From contig OZ240684.1 in NCBI GenBank assembly GCA_965199175.1, positions 930,001 to 994,000 of the forward strand: a stretch of 64,000 bases of DNA. Direction: 5' to 3'. Every line of letters begins with the position of its first letter. The stretch's first letter is position 1. Position numbers and translations under genes: made by a program. The notes beneath the pieces were generated by a model, which saw only the letters and a program-made list of their open reading frames with translations, searched no databases and was not told the DNA's origin. This document shows positions 7,561 to 16,023 of this stretch, in pieces. Origin of the DNA: G963923945 sp965199175. Lineage in GTDB: Bacteria > Pseudomonadota > Alphaproteobacteria > G963923945.

Positions 7561-8371
7561 ATTATCCTGTGGGGGTACCCCCCCTACGGGTCCCCCACAG
7601 GATGATATAACCCAATTATCCTGTCTAAGGTCACACCCTACAGATCACCCACAGGATCATATAACCCAATTATCCTGTCTAAGGTCACACCCTACAGATC
7701 ACCCACAGGATCATATAACCCAATTATCCTGTCTAAAGTCACACCCTACAGATCACCCACAGGATCATATAACCCAATTATCCTGTCTAAAGTCACACCC
7801 TATAGATCCCCCACAGGATCATATAACCCAATTATCCTGTCTAAGGTCACACTCTACGGGAAACAAGCGCACTCCAATCCCATTTGGGGGACCCGTAGGG
7901 GGGGTACCCCCAAATGGGCATGAAACAGAGGGACCCGTAGGGGGGGAACCCCCAAATGAGGATCAAAGAGAGCAATGGCTTCTGGTCTTTTGCGACCCTG
8001 TCCCATTGGAGCCGGATGCCGCATGGCGGGACCGTTGGCTTGAGCAGCTTCTGAACTTCTTCCTAAAGCCGACTTTCCGGCATGTGTTTGCGATGCGCCG
8101 GGCGCATGGTTTTGATGGTTGGCTGTTGGTCAATCCCCATGCCGGAACCATTGATATTCTCGAACTGCAGGGAGATACATATGCCAATACGGTGATTGAG
8201 AACGGCAGAAAAGGTCTCTGCCATGTCCTTGCTGTTCAGAGTCAAAGACCCCTCACCTGGCAGCCCCGCGGTGTCTTCTCTTGTGTTTCAGTGATTGCAC
8301 ATATGGTTGGGGCAACCGGATTTTTTCTCACCCCCTGGCAACTGTATCAAAAACTCAAATCAGATATCTGA
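7427..8371 (+). CDS. Conserved phage protein behind a repeat-filled 5' region
   Basis: The believable protein starts near 7964 (EQWLLVFCDPVPLEPDAAWR) and runs about 135 residues to 8371. It is soluble, Trp-rich, and has the look of the small conserved proteins next to terminase genes in related podophages; I cannot name its function. The open frame extends upstream to an ATG at 7427 inside the terminase gene, through the 54-bp array and the two elements at 7879-7960. No in-frame ATG exists between those repeats and the conserved part. Either the whole 314-codon frame is translated, or the element insertions displaced the original start. The low-complexity N-terminal 170 codons are therefore doubtful. 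Confidence 0.55.
   Translation: MRVRDLLTAWTHWCGRSVSCFHASPAVHISTGSHSVRKLILRSFKLSCGGTPPTGPPQDDITQLSCLRSHPTDHPQDHITQLSCLRSHPTDHPQDHITQLSCLKSHPTDHPQDHITQLSCLKSHPIDPPQDHITQLSCLRSHSTGNKRTPIPFGGPVGGVPPNGHETEGPVGGEPPNEDQREQWLLVFCDPVPLEPDAAWRDRWLEQLLNFFLKPTFRHVFAMRRAHGFDGWLLVNPHAGTIDILELQGDTYANTVIENGRKGLCHVLAVQSQRPLTWQPRGVFSCVSVIAHMVGATGFFLTPWQLYQKLKSDI
7564..7603 (-). repeat. Perfect 40-bp palindromic element, reverse orientation
   Basis: Arms ATCCTGTGGGGG and CCCCCACAGGAT enclose the reverse-complemented core. It begins 4 bases after the large-terminase stop. Confidence 0.85.
7604..7858 (-). repeat. Array of decayed 54-bp element derivatives
   Basis: About five direct copies of a 54-bp unit follow the intact element at 7564. 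Each contains TACAGATCACCCACAGGAT, a degenerate form of TACGGGTCCCCCACAGGAT, plus CATATAACCCAATTATCCTG. Units are 18 codons long and so preserve the frame that crosses them. Changes are mostly losses of G and C from the core, as if the palindrome had decayed before being amplified. Confidence 0.75.
7879..7960 (+). repeat. Two palindromic elements before the 7940 gene
   Basis: 7879-7918 is a perfect 40-bp copy with arms CCCATTTGGGGG and CCCCCAAATGGG. A second copy at about 7928-7960 lacks the left GGGGG arm. Confidence 0.85.
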
Positions 8372-8385
8372 AAGGGTTCCCGTTC

Positions 8386-8824
8386 CCACCTGGGGACCCG
8401 TAGGGGGGGTACCCCCAGAGGGAAAATCCTCCGGAAAAACACCAATTACCTCTGGGGGACCCGTAGGGGGGGTACCCCCAGAGGGAGAATCCTCCGGAAA
8501 AACACCAATTACCTCTGGGGGACCCGTAGGGGGGGCACCCCCAGAGGGAGAATCCTCCGGAAAAACACCAATTACCTCTGGGGGACCCGTAGGGGGGGTA
8601 CCCCCGGAGGAAAAACCAGAGAACCCGTAGGAGGAAAAACACCAATTACCTCTGGGGGACCCGTAGGGGGGGAACCCCCAGAGGGAAAACCAGATGACCC
8701 GTAGGAGGAAAAACACCAATTACCTCTGGGGGACCCGTAGGGGGGGTACCCCCAGAGGGAAAACCAAAGAACCCGTAAGGGGTCAATATCAACCAACGCC
8801 ATCCTGGGGTACCCCCGGGATGGA
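8386..8824 (+). repeat. Intergenic array of six to seven palindromic elements
   Basis: Near-identical copies start at about 8386, 8449, 8515, 8577, 8649 and 8724, most with arms CCTCTGGGGG and CCCCCAGAGG, separated by AAAACACCAATTACC-type spacers. A final copy (8800-8824) has lost its core, leaving CCATCCTGGGG joined to CCCCCGGGATGG. Isolated core fragments (AACCCGTAGGAGG) lie between. The open frames across the array, which would encode GGPVGG repeats, look non-genic. Confidence 0.85.
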
Positions 8825-8842
8825 AATTATAAAAGGAGAAAA

Positions 8843-9058
8843 ATGATGGGCGGATTGTTTAGCTCACCCAAACCACCGGATACCTCAGCGGCTGATACAG
8901 CGCGGCACAAAGCCGAACAAGAACGTGACCGCCTGAAAGCTCAAAATGAGGCGACAATCCGTAATCGCCGTAACCGCAACCGGGGGCGATCACTCCTTGC
9001 TTTTACCGAAACCGGAATGCTGGGTGTGCGTGGAAATAAAACCAAATTAGGTGAATGA
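8843..9058 (+). CDS. Small conserved phage protein preceding the portal
   Basis: A 71-residue basic protein (MMGGLFSSPKPPD...) with a charged helical middle rich in Arg, Glu and Asn. Proteins starting MGGLF with a Pro/Lys run are common just upstream of portal genes in podovirus-like prophages; their role is unknown to me. AAAAGGAGAAAA gives an excellent ribosome site. Its stop overlaps the portal start (ATGA-type overlap), indicating coupled translation. Confidence 0.65.
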   Translation: MMGGLFSSPKPPDTSAADTARHKAEQERDRLKAQNEATIRNRRNRNRGRSLLAFTETGMLGVRGNKTKLGE

Positions 9059-10845
9059 TGTCTGAAAGCAATGCAAACAAGCCCGCGACCTTGCGTCGTT
9101 TTGAGCGTGCCAGGGCCCGGCGGCAACATTGGGATGGGCTTCTGAGTGAAGCCTATCGCTACGCCATCCCTAATCACGATCCACGCGGTCATCAGACCAG
9201 AGGAAGCCAACGCGATAGTGATGTCTATGACAACACCGCCGTCAATGCGGTCCAATGGAAAAAAGCCCGCTTGCATGGGCAACTTTTCCCGCCGTTTCGT
9301 GAATGGATGGATTTTACACCTGATAGCAATCTGTATGGCCAGGCCATGGGAGACGGAAAGGATTCTCACTGGAAGGAATTCTTCAAAGACGCACGGGATA
9401 AGTTCCATGCCGCTATCGAAGTCTCCAACTTCCATATTGAAATTGATCCGGCTCTTGGGGATGCCTGCGTATCTACCGGCTGTCTGATGATCCATGCCGG
9501 ATCCCCGGAAAACCCGTTGCGGTTTGAGGCGGTACCGATTGCTCAGTTAATCCCTGAAGAAGGCCCGGACGGAATGATCAGGACTTTGTTCCGGGAATGG
9601 CGGATCAGCGGCCGTCAGATCACCGAGAAATGGCCTGATGCCAAGCTGCCTGAACCAATCAGGAAAGGGATTATCAAAGAACCGGATGATCAACTGCCGG
9701 TGGTTGAAGCCTTGCTCCATGACTACGCGACAGATCGTTGTCGCTACGAAGTCTGGCTGACCGGCGGCCATGAGAATTCCGGGGATACGCTGATCCTCAC
9801 CCGCATGTATCCGGTCAGCCCGGCGATTGCCTTCCGGATGGATAAGGCACCGGGCGAATGGATGGGGCGGGGTCCGGTCCTCAATGTGCTGGGTGATATT
9901 AAAACCGCTAACAAAGTGGTGGAATTGACTCTTAAAAATGCCTCGATTGCTGTGACCGGTATCTGGCAGGCTGATGATGACGGGGTGCTTAATCTTTCCA
10001 ATATTAAGCTCACGCCTGGTACCATTATTCCCAAAGCCCAGGGATCACAGGGACTCCAACCCTTGCAGGCACCGGGTCGGTTTGATGTTTCGCAAATCAT
10101 TCTCCAGCAGCTTCAGGAAAATATCCGGCGTGGAATCCAGGGGCCAAGCCTGCCACCAACCGATGAAGGAACCCGCACCGCGACTGAGATTGATGCGCGC
10201 ATGGCCGAGCATCAGGCAGTTGAGTTGCCGATCTCGCTCAGATTGCTGAGTGAACTGGATTACCCCCTGGCTGAACGGGTGCTCTCTATCCTCTCCAGTC
10301 CTGAGATGGCCGGGTCGCCATATTATATTGATACGTCTTTTATTACGGACAAGGGATTGTCTTTGGTTCCGACTTCGCCGCTGGTGCGGTTGCAGGATTT
10401 AGCCGATGCGGCCCAATCTCAGCAAATCTATGCTCAGGCTGCTCAGCTATTCCCCGATATTATTGGCGGGGTGGTCAATCGACCTGGCTATTTGAAACAG
10501 GCCTTGGGGAAAGCGGGCTTTCCGGCTGAACATTTTTTGAGTGAAGAACAACAAGCCGAGTTTGAAGCTTTGGTACGTGTGAAAATGGCCGGTATTGAGG
10601 CTGCTCAGAGAATGGCGGCCACCCTACCTCGTGGGGGACCCGTAGGGGGGGCACCCCCGCGAGGGGGAACAAGTGGACCCGTAGGGGGGGCACCCCCGCG
10701 AGGGGGAACAAGTGGACCCGTAGGGGGGGCACCCCCACGAGGGGAAATAAGTGGACCCGTAGGGGGGGCACCCCCACGAGGGGAAATAAGTGGACCCGTA
10801 GGGGGGGCACCTCCTGTGGGTGATATCAACGGAGGCGGGTTATGA
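9055..10845 (+). CDS. Portal (head-tail connector) protein with repeat-derived C-terminal tail
   Basis: A 596-residue T7 gp8-like head-to-tail connector. The first part (AYRYAIPNHD, VYDNTAVNAVQWKKARLHGQLFPPF) and the central TEIDARMAEHQ region are characteristic. Twelve copies of this protein form the ring through which DNA is packaged. The last 70 residues are not family sequence: five tandem GGPVGGAPPRG-type peptides of 13 residues (39 bp) read from palindromic elements at 10626-10815, followed by a short Gly-rich end. The tail probably hangs off the core without disrupting it. The gene overlaps its neighbours on both sides by 4 bases. Confidence 0.88.
   Translation: MMSESNANKPATLRRFERARARRQHWDGLLSEAYRYAIPNHDPRGHQTRGSQRDSDVYDNTAVNAVQWKKARLHGQLFPPFREWMDFTPDSNLYGQAMGDGKDSHWKEFFKDARDKFHAAIEVSNFHIEIDPALGDACVSTGCLMIHAGSPENPLRFEAVPIAQLIPEEGPDGMIRTLFREWRISGRQITEKWPDAKLPEPIRKGIIKEPDDQLPVVEALLHDYATDRCRYEVWLTGGHENSGDTLILTRMYPVSPAIAFRMDKAPGEWMGRGPVLNVLGDIKTANKVVELTLKNASIAVTGIWQADDDGVLNLSNIKLTPGTIIPKAQGSQGLQPLQAPGRFDVSQIILQQLQENIRRGIQGPSLPPTDEGTRTATEIDARMAEHQAVELPISLRLLSELDYPLAERVLSILSSPEMAGSPYYIDTSFITDKGLSLVPTSPLVRLQDLADAAQSQQIYAQAAQLFPDIIGGVVNRPGYLKQALGKAGFPAEHFLSEEQQAEFEALVRVKMAGIEAAQRMAATLPRGGPVGGAPPRGGTSGPVGGAPPRGGTSGPVGGAPPRGEISGPVGGAPPRGEISGPVGGAPPVGDINGGGL
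10626..10815 (+). repeat. Five palindromic elements in the portal gene 3' end
   Basis: The first copy has both arms (CCTCGTGGGGG and CCCCCGCGAGG). Later copies, spaced 39 bp apart, keep the core and right arm but not the left GGGGG arm, so the array grew by tandem duplication in frame. Confidence 0.85.
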
Positions 10846-11096
10846 GTCGCCCTCCCTGGCAACGCCAGCCAAAGAGTGACGATGAAGCCGCACTTTTATT
10901 CGCCCGGGTCTTTACCACCGATGAAGGGGAAAGAGTGCTGGAACATCTCTGGCGCATGACTCTCGATCAGGCCACCGGACCAAGCATCACAGATGCGCAT
11001 CTGCGACACCTGGAAGGCCAACGTTTCATCGTCAAATACATCACTCACCAAATCCGGAAAGGACAAACCCAATCATCCTCAACAGAAAAGGTATGA
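10842..11096 (+). CDS. Bbp19-like small phage protein
   Basis: An 84-residue protein with FARVFTTDEGERVLEHL and, later, HLEGQRFIVKYI. This pairing matches the small Bbp19-type phage proteins that lie between portal and scaffold genes and often carry F...G..VL.DL and EG.R..V. motifs. The role is unknown, possibly in head assembly. It overlaps the portal stop by 4 bases and is separated from the scaffold start by 3. Confidence 0.6.
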   Translation: MSRPPWQRQPKSDDEAALLFARVFTTDEGERVLEHLWRMTLDQATGPSITDAHLRHLEGQRFIVKYITHQIRKGQTQSSSTEKV

Positions 11097-11099
11097 ACC

Positions 11100-11873
11100 A
11101 TGAATACAGAATCGTTAATCGAACTCCCCTCTGGGGCCGATGAAGAAACAGCCACCACTTCACGTGGTGGCGTTATTGAGCATAAGGGTGAGCGGATTGC
11201 CCTTGATCAAAATTACTGGGATACAGCAGCCAATGAGGGTCAGGGGGGTCCGAATGTCGGTGCCCTGGCCAAGGCTGTCACTGATCTGAGGCGGCAGGTT
11301 TCGGGACGATCAGAGCCTTCCCCCGATACCTATGAACTCAACGTGCCGGAACCACTGGCCAATACCATCCAGGCTGATCCCAATCATCCCCTGGCCAAAC
11401 CGGCGATGGAATGGGCCAAAAAGAACGGGCTTTCCCAACAAGCCTTCAATGACCTCACCAGCTTGTTTTATACCCAACAAGCACAGGAAGAAGAAGGTAA
11501 TCAGAAATGGTATGCGGAGCAAAGAAGTATTCTTGACCAGGCCTTAGGACCCCATGCTGAAACAATCAAACAAGATATCAGCCGTTGGTTTGAGGGTCTG
11601 TTGGCCAGAGATTTCAAAGAACAACCGAAGCTGCTGGAGGCTGCTCAAATCATGGCATCAAGTGCTGATGCCGTCCTTTTGATCAAAGCATTGAAGGATA
11701 AAATCAGCGAACGCACGGTTCCCTCTGGCCGGAATGAAGATTTAGGGGTCTTGCTGGCCGATGATCTGCGTAATCTGCAATCCTCCCAAGCCTATCTTGA
11801 CCAAAGTCATCCCAATCACAAGGCGACAGTGGCTAAAATACGGGAAGGCTATCAACGCCTGTATAAGGAATAG
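11100..11873 (+). CDS. Scaffolding (capsid assembly) protein
   Basis: A 257-residue acidic, largely helical protein between portal and capsid genes, the canonical place for the T7 gp9-type scaffold. It has a Pro-rich acidic middle (EPSPDTYELNVPEPL), and a C-terminal basic helix (KIREGYQRLYKE) of the kind that contacts the coat protein. The last 20-25 codons are repeated three times downstream (13963, 15970, 21486) at the start of later cassettes. In a usual podophage the capsid gene would follow directly; here 12 kb of cassette array intervenes. Confidence 0.75.
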   Translation: MNTESLIELPSGADEETATTSRGGVIEHKGERIALDQNYWDTAANEGQGGPNVGALAKAVTDLRRQVSGRSEPSPDTYELNVPEPLANTIQADPNHPLAKPAMEWAKKNGLSQQAFNDLTSLFYTQQAQEEEGNQKWYAEQRSILDQALGPHAETIKQDISRWFEGLLARDFKEQPKLLEAAQIMASSADAVLLIKALKDKISERTVPSGRNEDLGVLLADDLRNLQSSQAYLDQSHPNHKATVAKIREGYQRLYKE

Positions 11874-11878
11874 ATATT

Positions 11879-12551
11879 ATGGGCGGACACGCACCCAGGC
11901 ATGGGCTTCTGATGGTCGGATCAATCACCCGAATACGAGCCTGTCAGGGACGCAAAACCGGGTGAGAATACAGAATCTTCAATACTTGAACAATTCTACA
12001 GATTAACTCTCCCAGGAATAGCGAGCACTATAAAGGAAATCAGGTATCAAAACCCTAATCAAGATGGACAAGTATTTGATCGAGATGATCTTACCTTTAA
12101 CCCAAATGGACCCGGTAGTTTAGAGAATCTCTCCTGGCACCCTTCGCAAGCACTCACTGCAGCATGGGCAACCAAAAAGGTCGCAGAGGAAATTTACGGT
12201 GAAGACAACATAAGTCACGGGGCAGGCAACGCCTTCTTACATGTCTATCTCAGCTATCGTCTCACCGAAGAATTAGGACCCAAAATCGCCCGACGTTTCA
12301 CCGATGCCAACGAAGTTGCACCAGTCGGCAATTATATAAGGGGCCAAATATATGGTGGAGAACCGAACCCCGAAAGGGAAAAGAAATCGGACTTATCCCG
12401 CAACTGGGAGGGACGTCGTCTTTATGAACGCGTCAAAGATCGTCAAAAGGCCATAAAAATTCTTTCGGAAAAATATAAAAAAGATGGTCCTTCAAGACTG
12501 ATCGACCAATCTGGAAAAAAGTATGATTTTTGGCGTGACTTCTGGCGTTAA
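11879..12551 (+). pseudogene. Cassette 1 gene A: DUF6973-like protein, frameshifted
   Basis: Starts ATG 11879 after the scaffold stop as MGGHAPRHG, like cassette 6 (MGGIYPNYG). That frame ends at a TGA near 11965. The conserved protein continues in another frame, open from about 11911 to 12551: PNGPGSLENLSWHP, NAFLHVYLSYRLTEELG, ARRFTDANEV and RRLYE. No ATG opens the second frame before the conserved part, so a frameshift between about 11910 and 11965 has broken the gene, unless ribosomal shifting occurs. The C-terminus (DFWRDFWR) differs from the other copies. Family resemblance to DUF6973 is from memory. Confidence 0.6.
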
Positions 12552-12666
12552 TATCAGAGAATGGATGTGCGGGCTGAATTCAGTAACGGGGATAATCATC
12601 AATAACCACAGTTCTATGTTTACCAGGCATAAAAATAACACACAACAATCGGAAGAGCCGGTGACA

Positions 12667-13791
12667 ATGGGTACCCCACGCACCCACCCTGATCATCTAT
12701 CAAGCATAATCCTGTTTTTATGGCTCACCGCTCTTTATCTCTTGGGAGCAACAGCTGTTGGTGGATCGATTGTTTTTATATTTCTCCAATTTTCAATAGT
12801 TACAGAAATAAGCAATTACAGCTCAACGGTCGTTATGACTCTCTTACCCATGGATCTAGGGGATATTCTGACAAATGTTATAGCAATCTTGGTGACCGTT
12901 ATCTTTTTTATGTTAGTGATTATCTTGCCTCTGCAACTGCCCGGCTGGTTGATAATACAGGCATCTGTGGGCAAATTGAGATCCCTTCCCAAGGATATAA
13001 AATTCTCTTCTCTCTTTGTGTTACGGTGGATCGCCCGGTTAGCAGCAATCGCTTATATTTGGGCAGTAGTAGGGAGCGTATTTGCCTCCTGCGGCTTTAG
13101 CATTGAGTTGGCTACCCTTAACCGGAACTTTACATTGGGAATTGGTGATATCAACGATATTTTTTTAAGTATCAGCAAAGTCGTGTTATTGCTGGTCATC
13201 TTGGTATTTGCCCAACTTCCCGGCTGGTTTGGATTGTGGTACCTGCGCCAACCATCATCATCCCTGCCCATAACCGATGATCGGCTTTGGCAGCAAAGAA
13301 CAGCCAAGTACCTCCGGACCAGCACAACAATCGCCATCATTGCTATGGCTGGCTATTGGGGATATGAATTGATTAAAATCGCTGTATCGCCAGAACATGA
13401 ATTGACGATACTCAATGTCCTTTCTGTTCTGGTAACAGGGGGTATTGGTATGATGGCTATTCTGCTTTTTGCTCAAATCCCTTGCTGGTTGGTAATGGGA
13501 TGGTTAGAACAGCAGCAGCGACAAGCGACGATAGTCCCCAAAACAGCGATTGATCCACTCCAGCTACTATCAGAGGTCACCATCGGCTATCTCGCGACCA
13601 TCTTCGGTGCCGGGGTTGTTTGGTGGTTTGAATTGGAAAAATTCGGTCATTACGACATTCATAATATCTTTATCTCCCGGCTGCCCCCAGTATTGGATGC
13701 CTTGCTGTGGGCTCAGATCCCCGGCTGGATTGCCTTATTCCTCTGGTTCGCATTGTGGCTGAACCAGGCCAGAAAACAGCTCGTAGCATAA
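12667..13791 (+). CDS. Cassette 1 gene B: eight-helix QxPGW repeat membrane protein
   Basis: About 374 residues, mostly hydrophobic, with roughly eight predicted helices arranged as four pairs. The second helix of each pair ends in a related motif: LQLPGWLI, AQLPGWFG, AQIPCWLV and AQIPGWIA. This four-fold internal repeat is shared by all six paralogues (14741, 16787, 18489, 20159, 22350). I do not recognise a named family; an inner-membrane location is expected. The frame is open from 12523, but ATG 12667 (or GTG 12661) aligns with the starts of the other copies (GTPRTHPDH against THPDYP). It is the most divergent copy. Next to a possible effector-type gene A, an immunity or membrane-exclusion role is a guess. 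Confidence 0.7.
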   Translation: MGTPRTHPDHLSSIILFLWLTALYLLGATAVGGSIVFIFLQFSIVTEISNYSSTVVMTLLPMDLGDILTNVIAILVTVIFFMLVIILPLQLPGWLIIQASVGKLRSLPKDIKFSSLFVLRWIARLAAIAYIWAVVGSVFASCGFSIELATLNRNFTLGIGDINDIFLSISKVVLLLVILVFAQLPGWFGLWYLRQPSSSLPITDDRLWQQRTAKYLRTSTTIAIIAMAGYWGYELIKIAVSPEHELTILNVLSVLVTGGIGMMAILLFAQIPCWLVMGWLEQQQRQATIVPKTAIDPLQLLSEVTIGYLATIFGAGVVWWFELEKFGHYDIHNIFISRLPPVLDALLWAQIPGWIALFLWFALWLNQARKQLVA

Positions 13792-13816
13792 CCCTATCTC
13801 AAGTCACATGATCAGC

Positions 13817-13838
13817 CCCGCAACCCAGGGTTAGCGGG
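13817..13838 (+). repeat. Conserved hairpin after each gene B (six copies)
   Basis: CCCGCAACCC pairs with GGGTTAGCGGG around a one-base bulge, just after the gene B stop. The same hairpin follows every copy: 15921-15942, 17994-18015, 19670-19691 (one T-G pair), 21345-21366 and 23539-23560. In cassettes 4 and 5 the truncated gene A begins directly at the hairpin edge, so it marks a recombination junction. It has no T run. Confidence 0.75.
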
Positions 13839-13899
13839 CCGCTCAATATCGTTAAATAAGAACCACCGTTAAAGAACACCCTCTCACCGCCTCCAGACA

Positions 13900-13937
13900 G
13901 GGCAGAGTGAGAAGCATCAATGACTGATGCTCTGCCC
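13900..13937 (+). repeat. Second conserved hairpin between cassettes (three copies)
   Basis: GGGCAG...AGCATCA pairs with TGATGCT...CTGCCC. The copy at 21428-21465 reads GGACAG and CTGTCC, a compensatory change. The copy at 23609-23646 re-pairs as GGGCAGAGTG with CACTCTGCCC. Keeping the pairing while the bases change argues for a selected RNA structure, perhaps a terminator or processing site. Confidence 0.6.
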
Positions 13938-13962
13938 CACCAATCTCTAAAACCAATTTTGA

Positions 13963-14037
13963 CCAAAGCCATCCCAACCACAAGGCCACAATGGCCAAAA
14001 TACGGGAAGGCTACCAACGCCTCTATAAGGAGTAGAT
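13963..14037 (+). pseudogene. Duplicated 3' end of the scaffold gene before cassette 2
   Basis: Encodes DQSHPNHKATMAKIREGYQR plus LYKE and stop, nearly identical to the last 24 codons of the scaffold gene (11802-11873). It has no start of its own. It shows that the duplicated unit began inside the scaffold gene. Confidence 0.85.
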
Positions 14038-14040
14038 AGT

Positions 14041-14628
14041 ATGATAGAAAAAACACCCAGATTGTTATAACTCTTCAGAGACAGCCCTGTTATCGGTTTA
14101 GCTACTCTTGGAGCTAAAACATTCCGGTATTGGGACTCAGACAAAGCCGGGGAATTATCTTATCGCGATGATGTCACCCATAATCTGAACGGCCCTGGTA
14201 GTTTGGTTAACCTCCTCTGGCATATTCCCGAAGCACCTGCTGCGGCGTTGGCGGCATAGGATGCTTGGAACACTGCCTGGCAGTATCATGATGAAACCAA
14301 GCAGTATCATGACAAAAAAGCGAGTAAAGAAAGAGCCAACGCCTTTTTGCATGCCTATCTCAGCTATCGACTTACCGAAGAATTGGGACCCAAAATCGCC
14401 CGACGTTTCACCGATGCTAATGAAGTTAAACCAGCTGGCAATTACAGAAGAGACCAAATAAGCGGCGGTGAACCCAACCCGGATAGAGAAAGAAAATCAG
14501 ACCTTTGGAATAACGGCTTTGGACGCCGTCTTTATGCTGAGGGATTGGCCAAAAATGCTCAGGAAGCCAGAGACATGATTTTACAAGCGATTAAAAATGG
14601 TCATTTAAGTGTGATCAGTGATCGCTAG
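14041..14628 (+). pseudogene. Cassette 2 gene A: DUF6973-like, two nonsense codons
   Basis: Starts ATG 14041 (MIEKTPRLL). A TAA at 14068-14070 replaces the CAA of the intact cassette 3 copy, and a TAG follows in frame at 14257-14259. Otherwise it aligns throughout with the 216-residue cassette 3 protein, keeping NAFLHAYLSYRLTEELG, RRFTDANEVKP and SDLWNNGFGRRLY. The segment around residues 75-95 is divergent and carries a short repeat (QYHDETKQYHD). A 93-codon fragment from 14347 stays open but starts on a weak codon. Not expected to make a full product. Confidence 0.75.
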
Positions 14629-14740
14629 CCTGAGGTATCTTTGTGCTCCCAAAACACTATACCAGCAATGGGATCGTCTCTCATGGCAACATCGGTGACA
14701 GGCCTGTATATAGTGGTAGGAACAAGAGGAATCTATTGTG

Positions 14741-15895
14741 ATGACGATAATCCCGATAACTCATCCTGACTATCCCTCAGATATGATCTATTCTTTAAGG
14801 TCCTCTATCCTCTATCTCTTCGGTGCAACAGCAGTTGGCGCAGCCATTTCCGGGATTTATTTATTGTTCCTGATGATCCCGAATACGGACGACCCCTATC
14901 TAATTACAGATATCATTCCTTATGACATAGCTGGTATCCTTGACGGAAGCATCAATGTCTTTGTCATATTTTCCTTTTTGATGCTCTGTTTCATTCTGTT
15001 CCCGCAGTTACCCGGCTGGTGGGCGATCTGGAAGACATCCCGCACACTGCAATCCCTGCCGGGGAAAACAAAGCACCTTTCTCTGTTGATATTACAAGGA
15101 ATAGCCTGGGCAGCAGCAGTCGCGTATCTCTGGTTCCCCATAGGAGTCGGAATTGCTGTATGTGGTTTTGAAGTCTATCTGGCTATTCTCAACCCACAAT
15201 TCACATGGATAAAACCAGAAAATACCGGGATCGGGGATCTCCTCTGGAACATGGGCCAAGCCCTATGGCTGCTGGCCGCTGTCACTTGTATCCAACTCCC
15301 GGTCTGGTGGGGCTTGTGGTCTCTCAACCGACCAGCATCACCCATACCCAATGATCCCCAATGGCAACGCTGGCACGAAAGAGCAGTGAGATATCTCAAA
15401 GCAAGCACCGTAATCACAGTAATTGCTGCGGCTCTTATATTCAGTTATCGGGGGCTGAAACGCTATCAAGAGTTTATAGCATCCGGAGGTGAATTGGATA
15501 TCTCTTTCGGGCTGTTTGTTTTGTTTGTCCGTACAATCATTGCCATGATCTATGTATTGCCCATTCTGTTCCTTGTTCAACTCCCTGGCTGGTTAGTGAT
15601 GGCACGGTTGGAGAAATGGCGGCGGCAGGCAGCCGGAATTCCAAAACCCCACATCAAGCCACTCCGTCTGCTCCAGGGGATAGCCATCGGTTATCTCACC
15701 ATGATCATTACCGCACGAATAACCTGGTGGTTTCGTCTGGAATATGTGGATAACCATGATTTTGAGGATGCCTTCATCCCTCACCTGACCCCGGTATTGG
15801 ATGCCTTGCTGTGGGCTCAGATCCCCGGCTGGATTGCCTTATGCCTCTGGCTCGCATGGTGGCTGAACCAGGCCAGAAAACAGCTCGTATCATAA
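14741..15895 (+). CDS. Cassette 2 gene B: QxPGW repeat membrane protein
   Basis: 384 residues and about eight helices, with motifs PQLPGWWA, IQLPVWWG, VQLPGWLV and AQIPGWIA in order. Loops after the motifs are basic (KTSRTLQSLPGKTK, EKWRRQAAG), suggesting those sides face the cytoplasm. AAGAGGA lies about 10 bases before the ATG; a GTG just upstream is an alternative. The second half is almost identical to cassette 4 gene B (18489), whereas the first half differs at the N-terminus, pointing to recombination or gene conversion. The spacer from gene A (about 110 bp) is conserved among cassettes. Confidence 0.72.
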   Translation: MTIIPITHPDYPSDMIYSLRSSILYLFGATAVGAAISGIYLLFLMIPNTDDPYLITDIIPYDIAGILDGSINVFVIFSFLMLCFILFPQLPGWWAIWKTSRTLQSLPGKTKHLSLLILQGIAWAAAVAYLWFPIGVGIAVCGFEVYLAILNPQFTWIKPENTGIGDLLWNMGQALWLLAAVTCIQLPVWWGLWSLNRPASPIPNDPQWQRWHERAVRYLKASTVITVIAAALIFSYRGLKRYQEFIASGGELDISFGLFVLFVRTIIAMIYVLPILFLVQLPGWLVMARLEKWRRQAAGIPKPHIKPLRLLQGIAIGYLTMIITARITWWFRLEYVDNHDFEDAFIPHLTPVLDALLWAQIPGWIALCLWLAWWLNQARKQLVS

Positions 15896-15969
15896 CCCTA
15901 CCTCAAATCACATGACTACACCCGCAACCCGGGGTTAGCGGGCCGCTCAATATCGTCTCGTCAAAAGGC

Positions 15970-16018
15970 CACAATGGCCAAAATACGGGAAGGCTATCAA
16001 CGCCTGTATAAGGAGTAG
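15970..16018 (+). pseudogene. Shortened scaffold 3' end copy before cassette 3
   Basis: Encodes KATMAKIREGYQRLYKE and stop. The upstream part is missing and the sequence is joined to the post-gene-B hairpin region by an unrelated CGTCTCGTC. Confidence 0.8.
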
Positions 16019-16023
16019 ATATC

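Noticed and set aside
7604..7858. Regular 54-bp repeats that could be taken for a CRISPR array
   Set aside because: There are no unique spacers: the whole unit repeats, it derives from the neighbouring palindromic element, and no cas gene is present.
8295..8802. Open frames of 76-119 codons on both strands across the 8.4-8.8 kb array
   Set aside because: They are translations of the palindromic repeats, with no conserved sequence outside them and frames on both strands.
14041..14628. Alternative genetic code or programmed stop read-through in gene A
   Set aside because: The two stops differ (TAA and TAG), other copies have sense codons there, and neighbouring genes use both stops normally; simple nonsense decay is enough.
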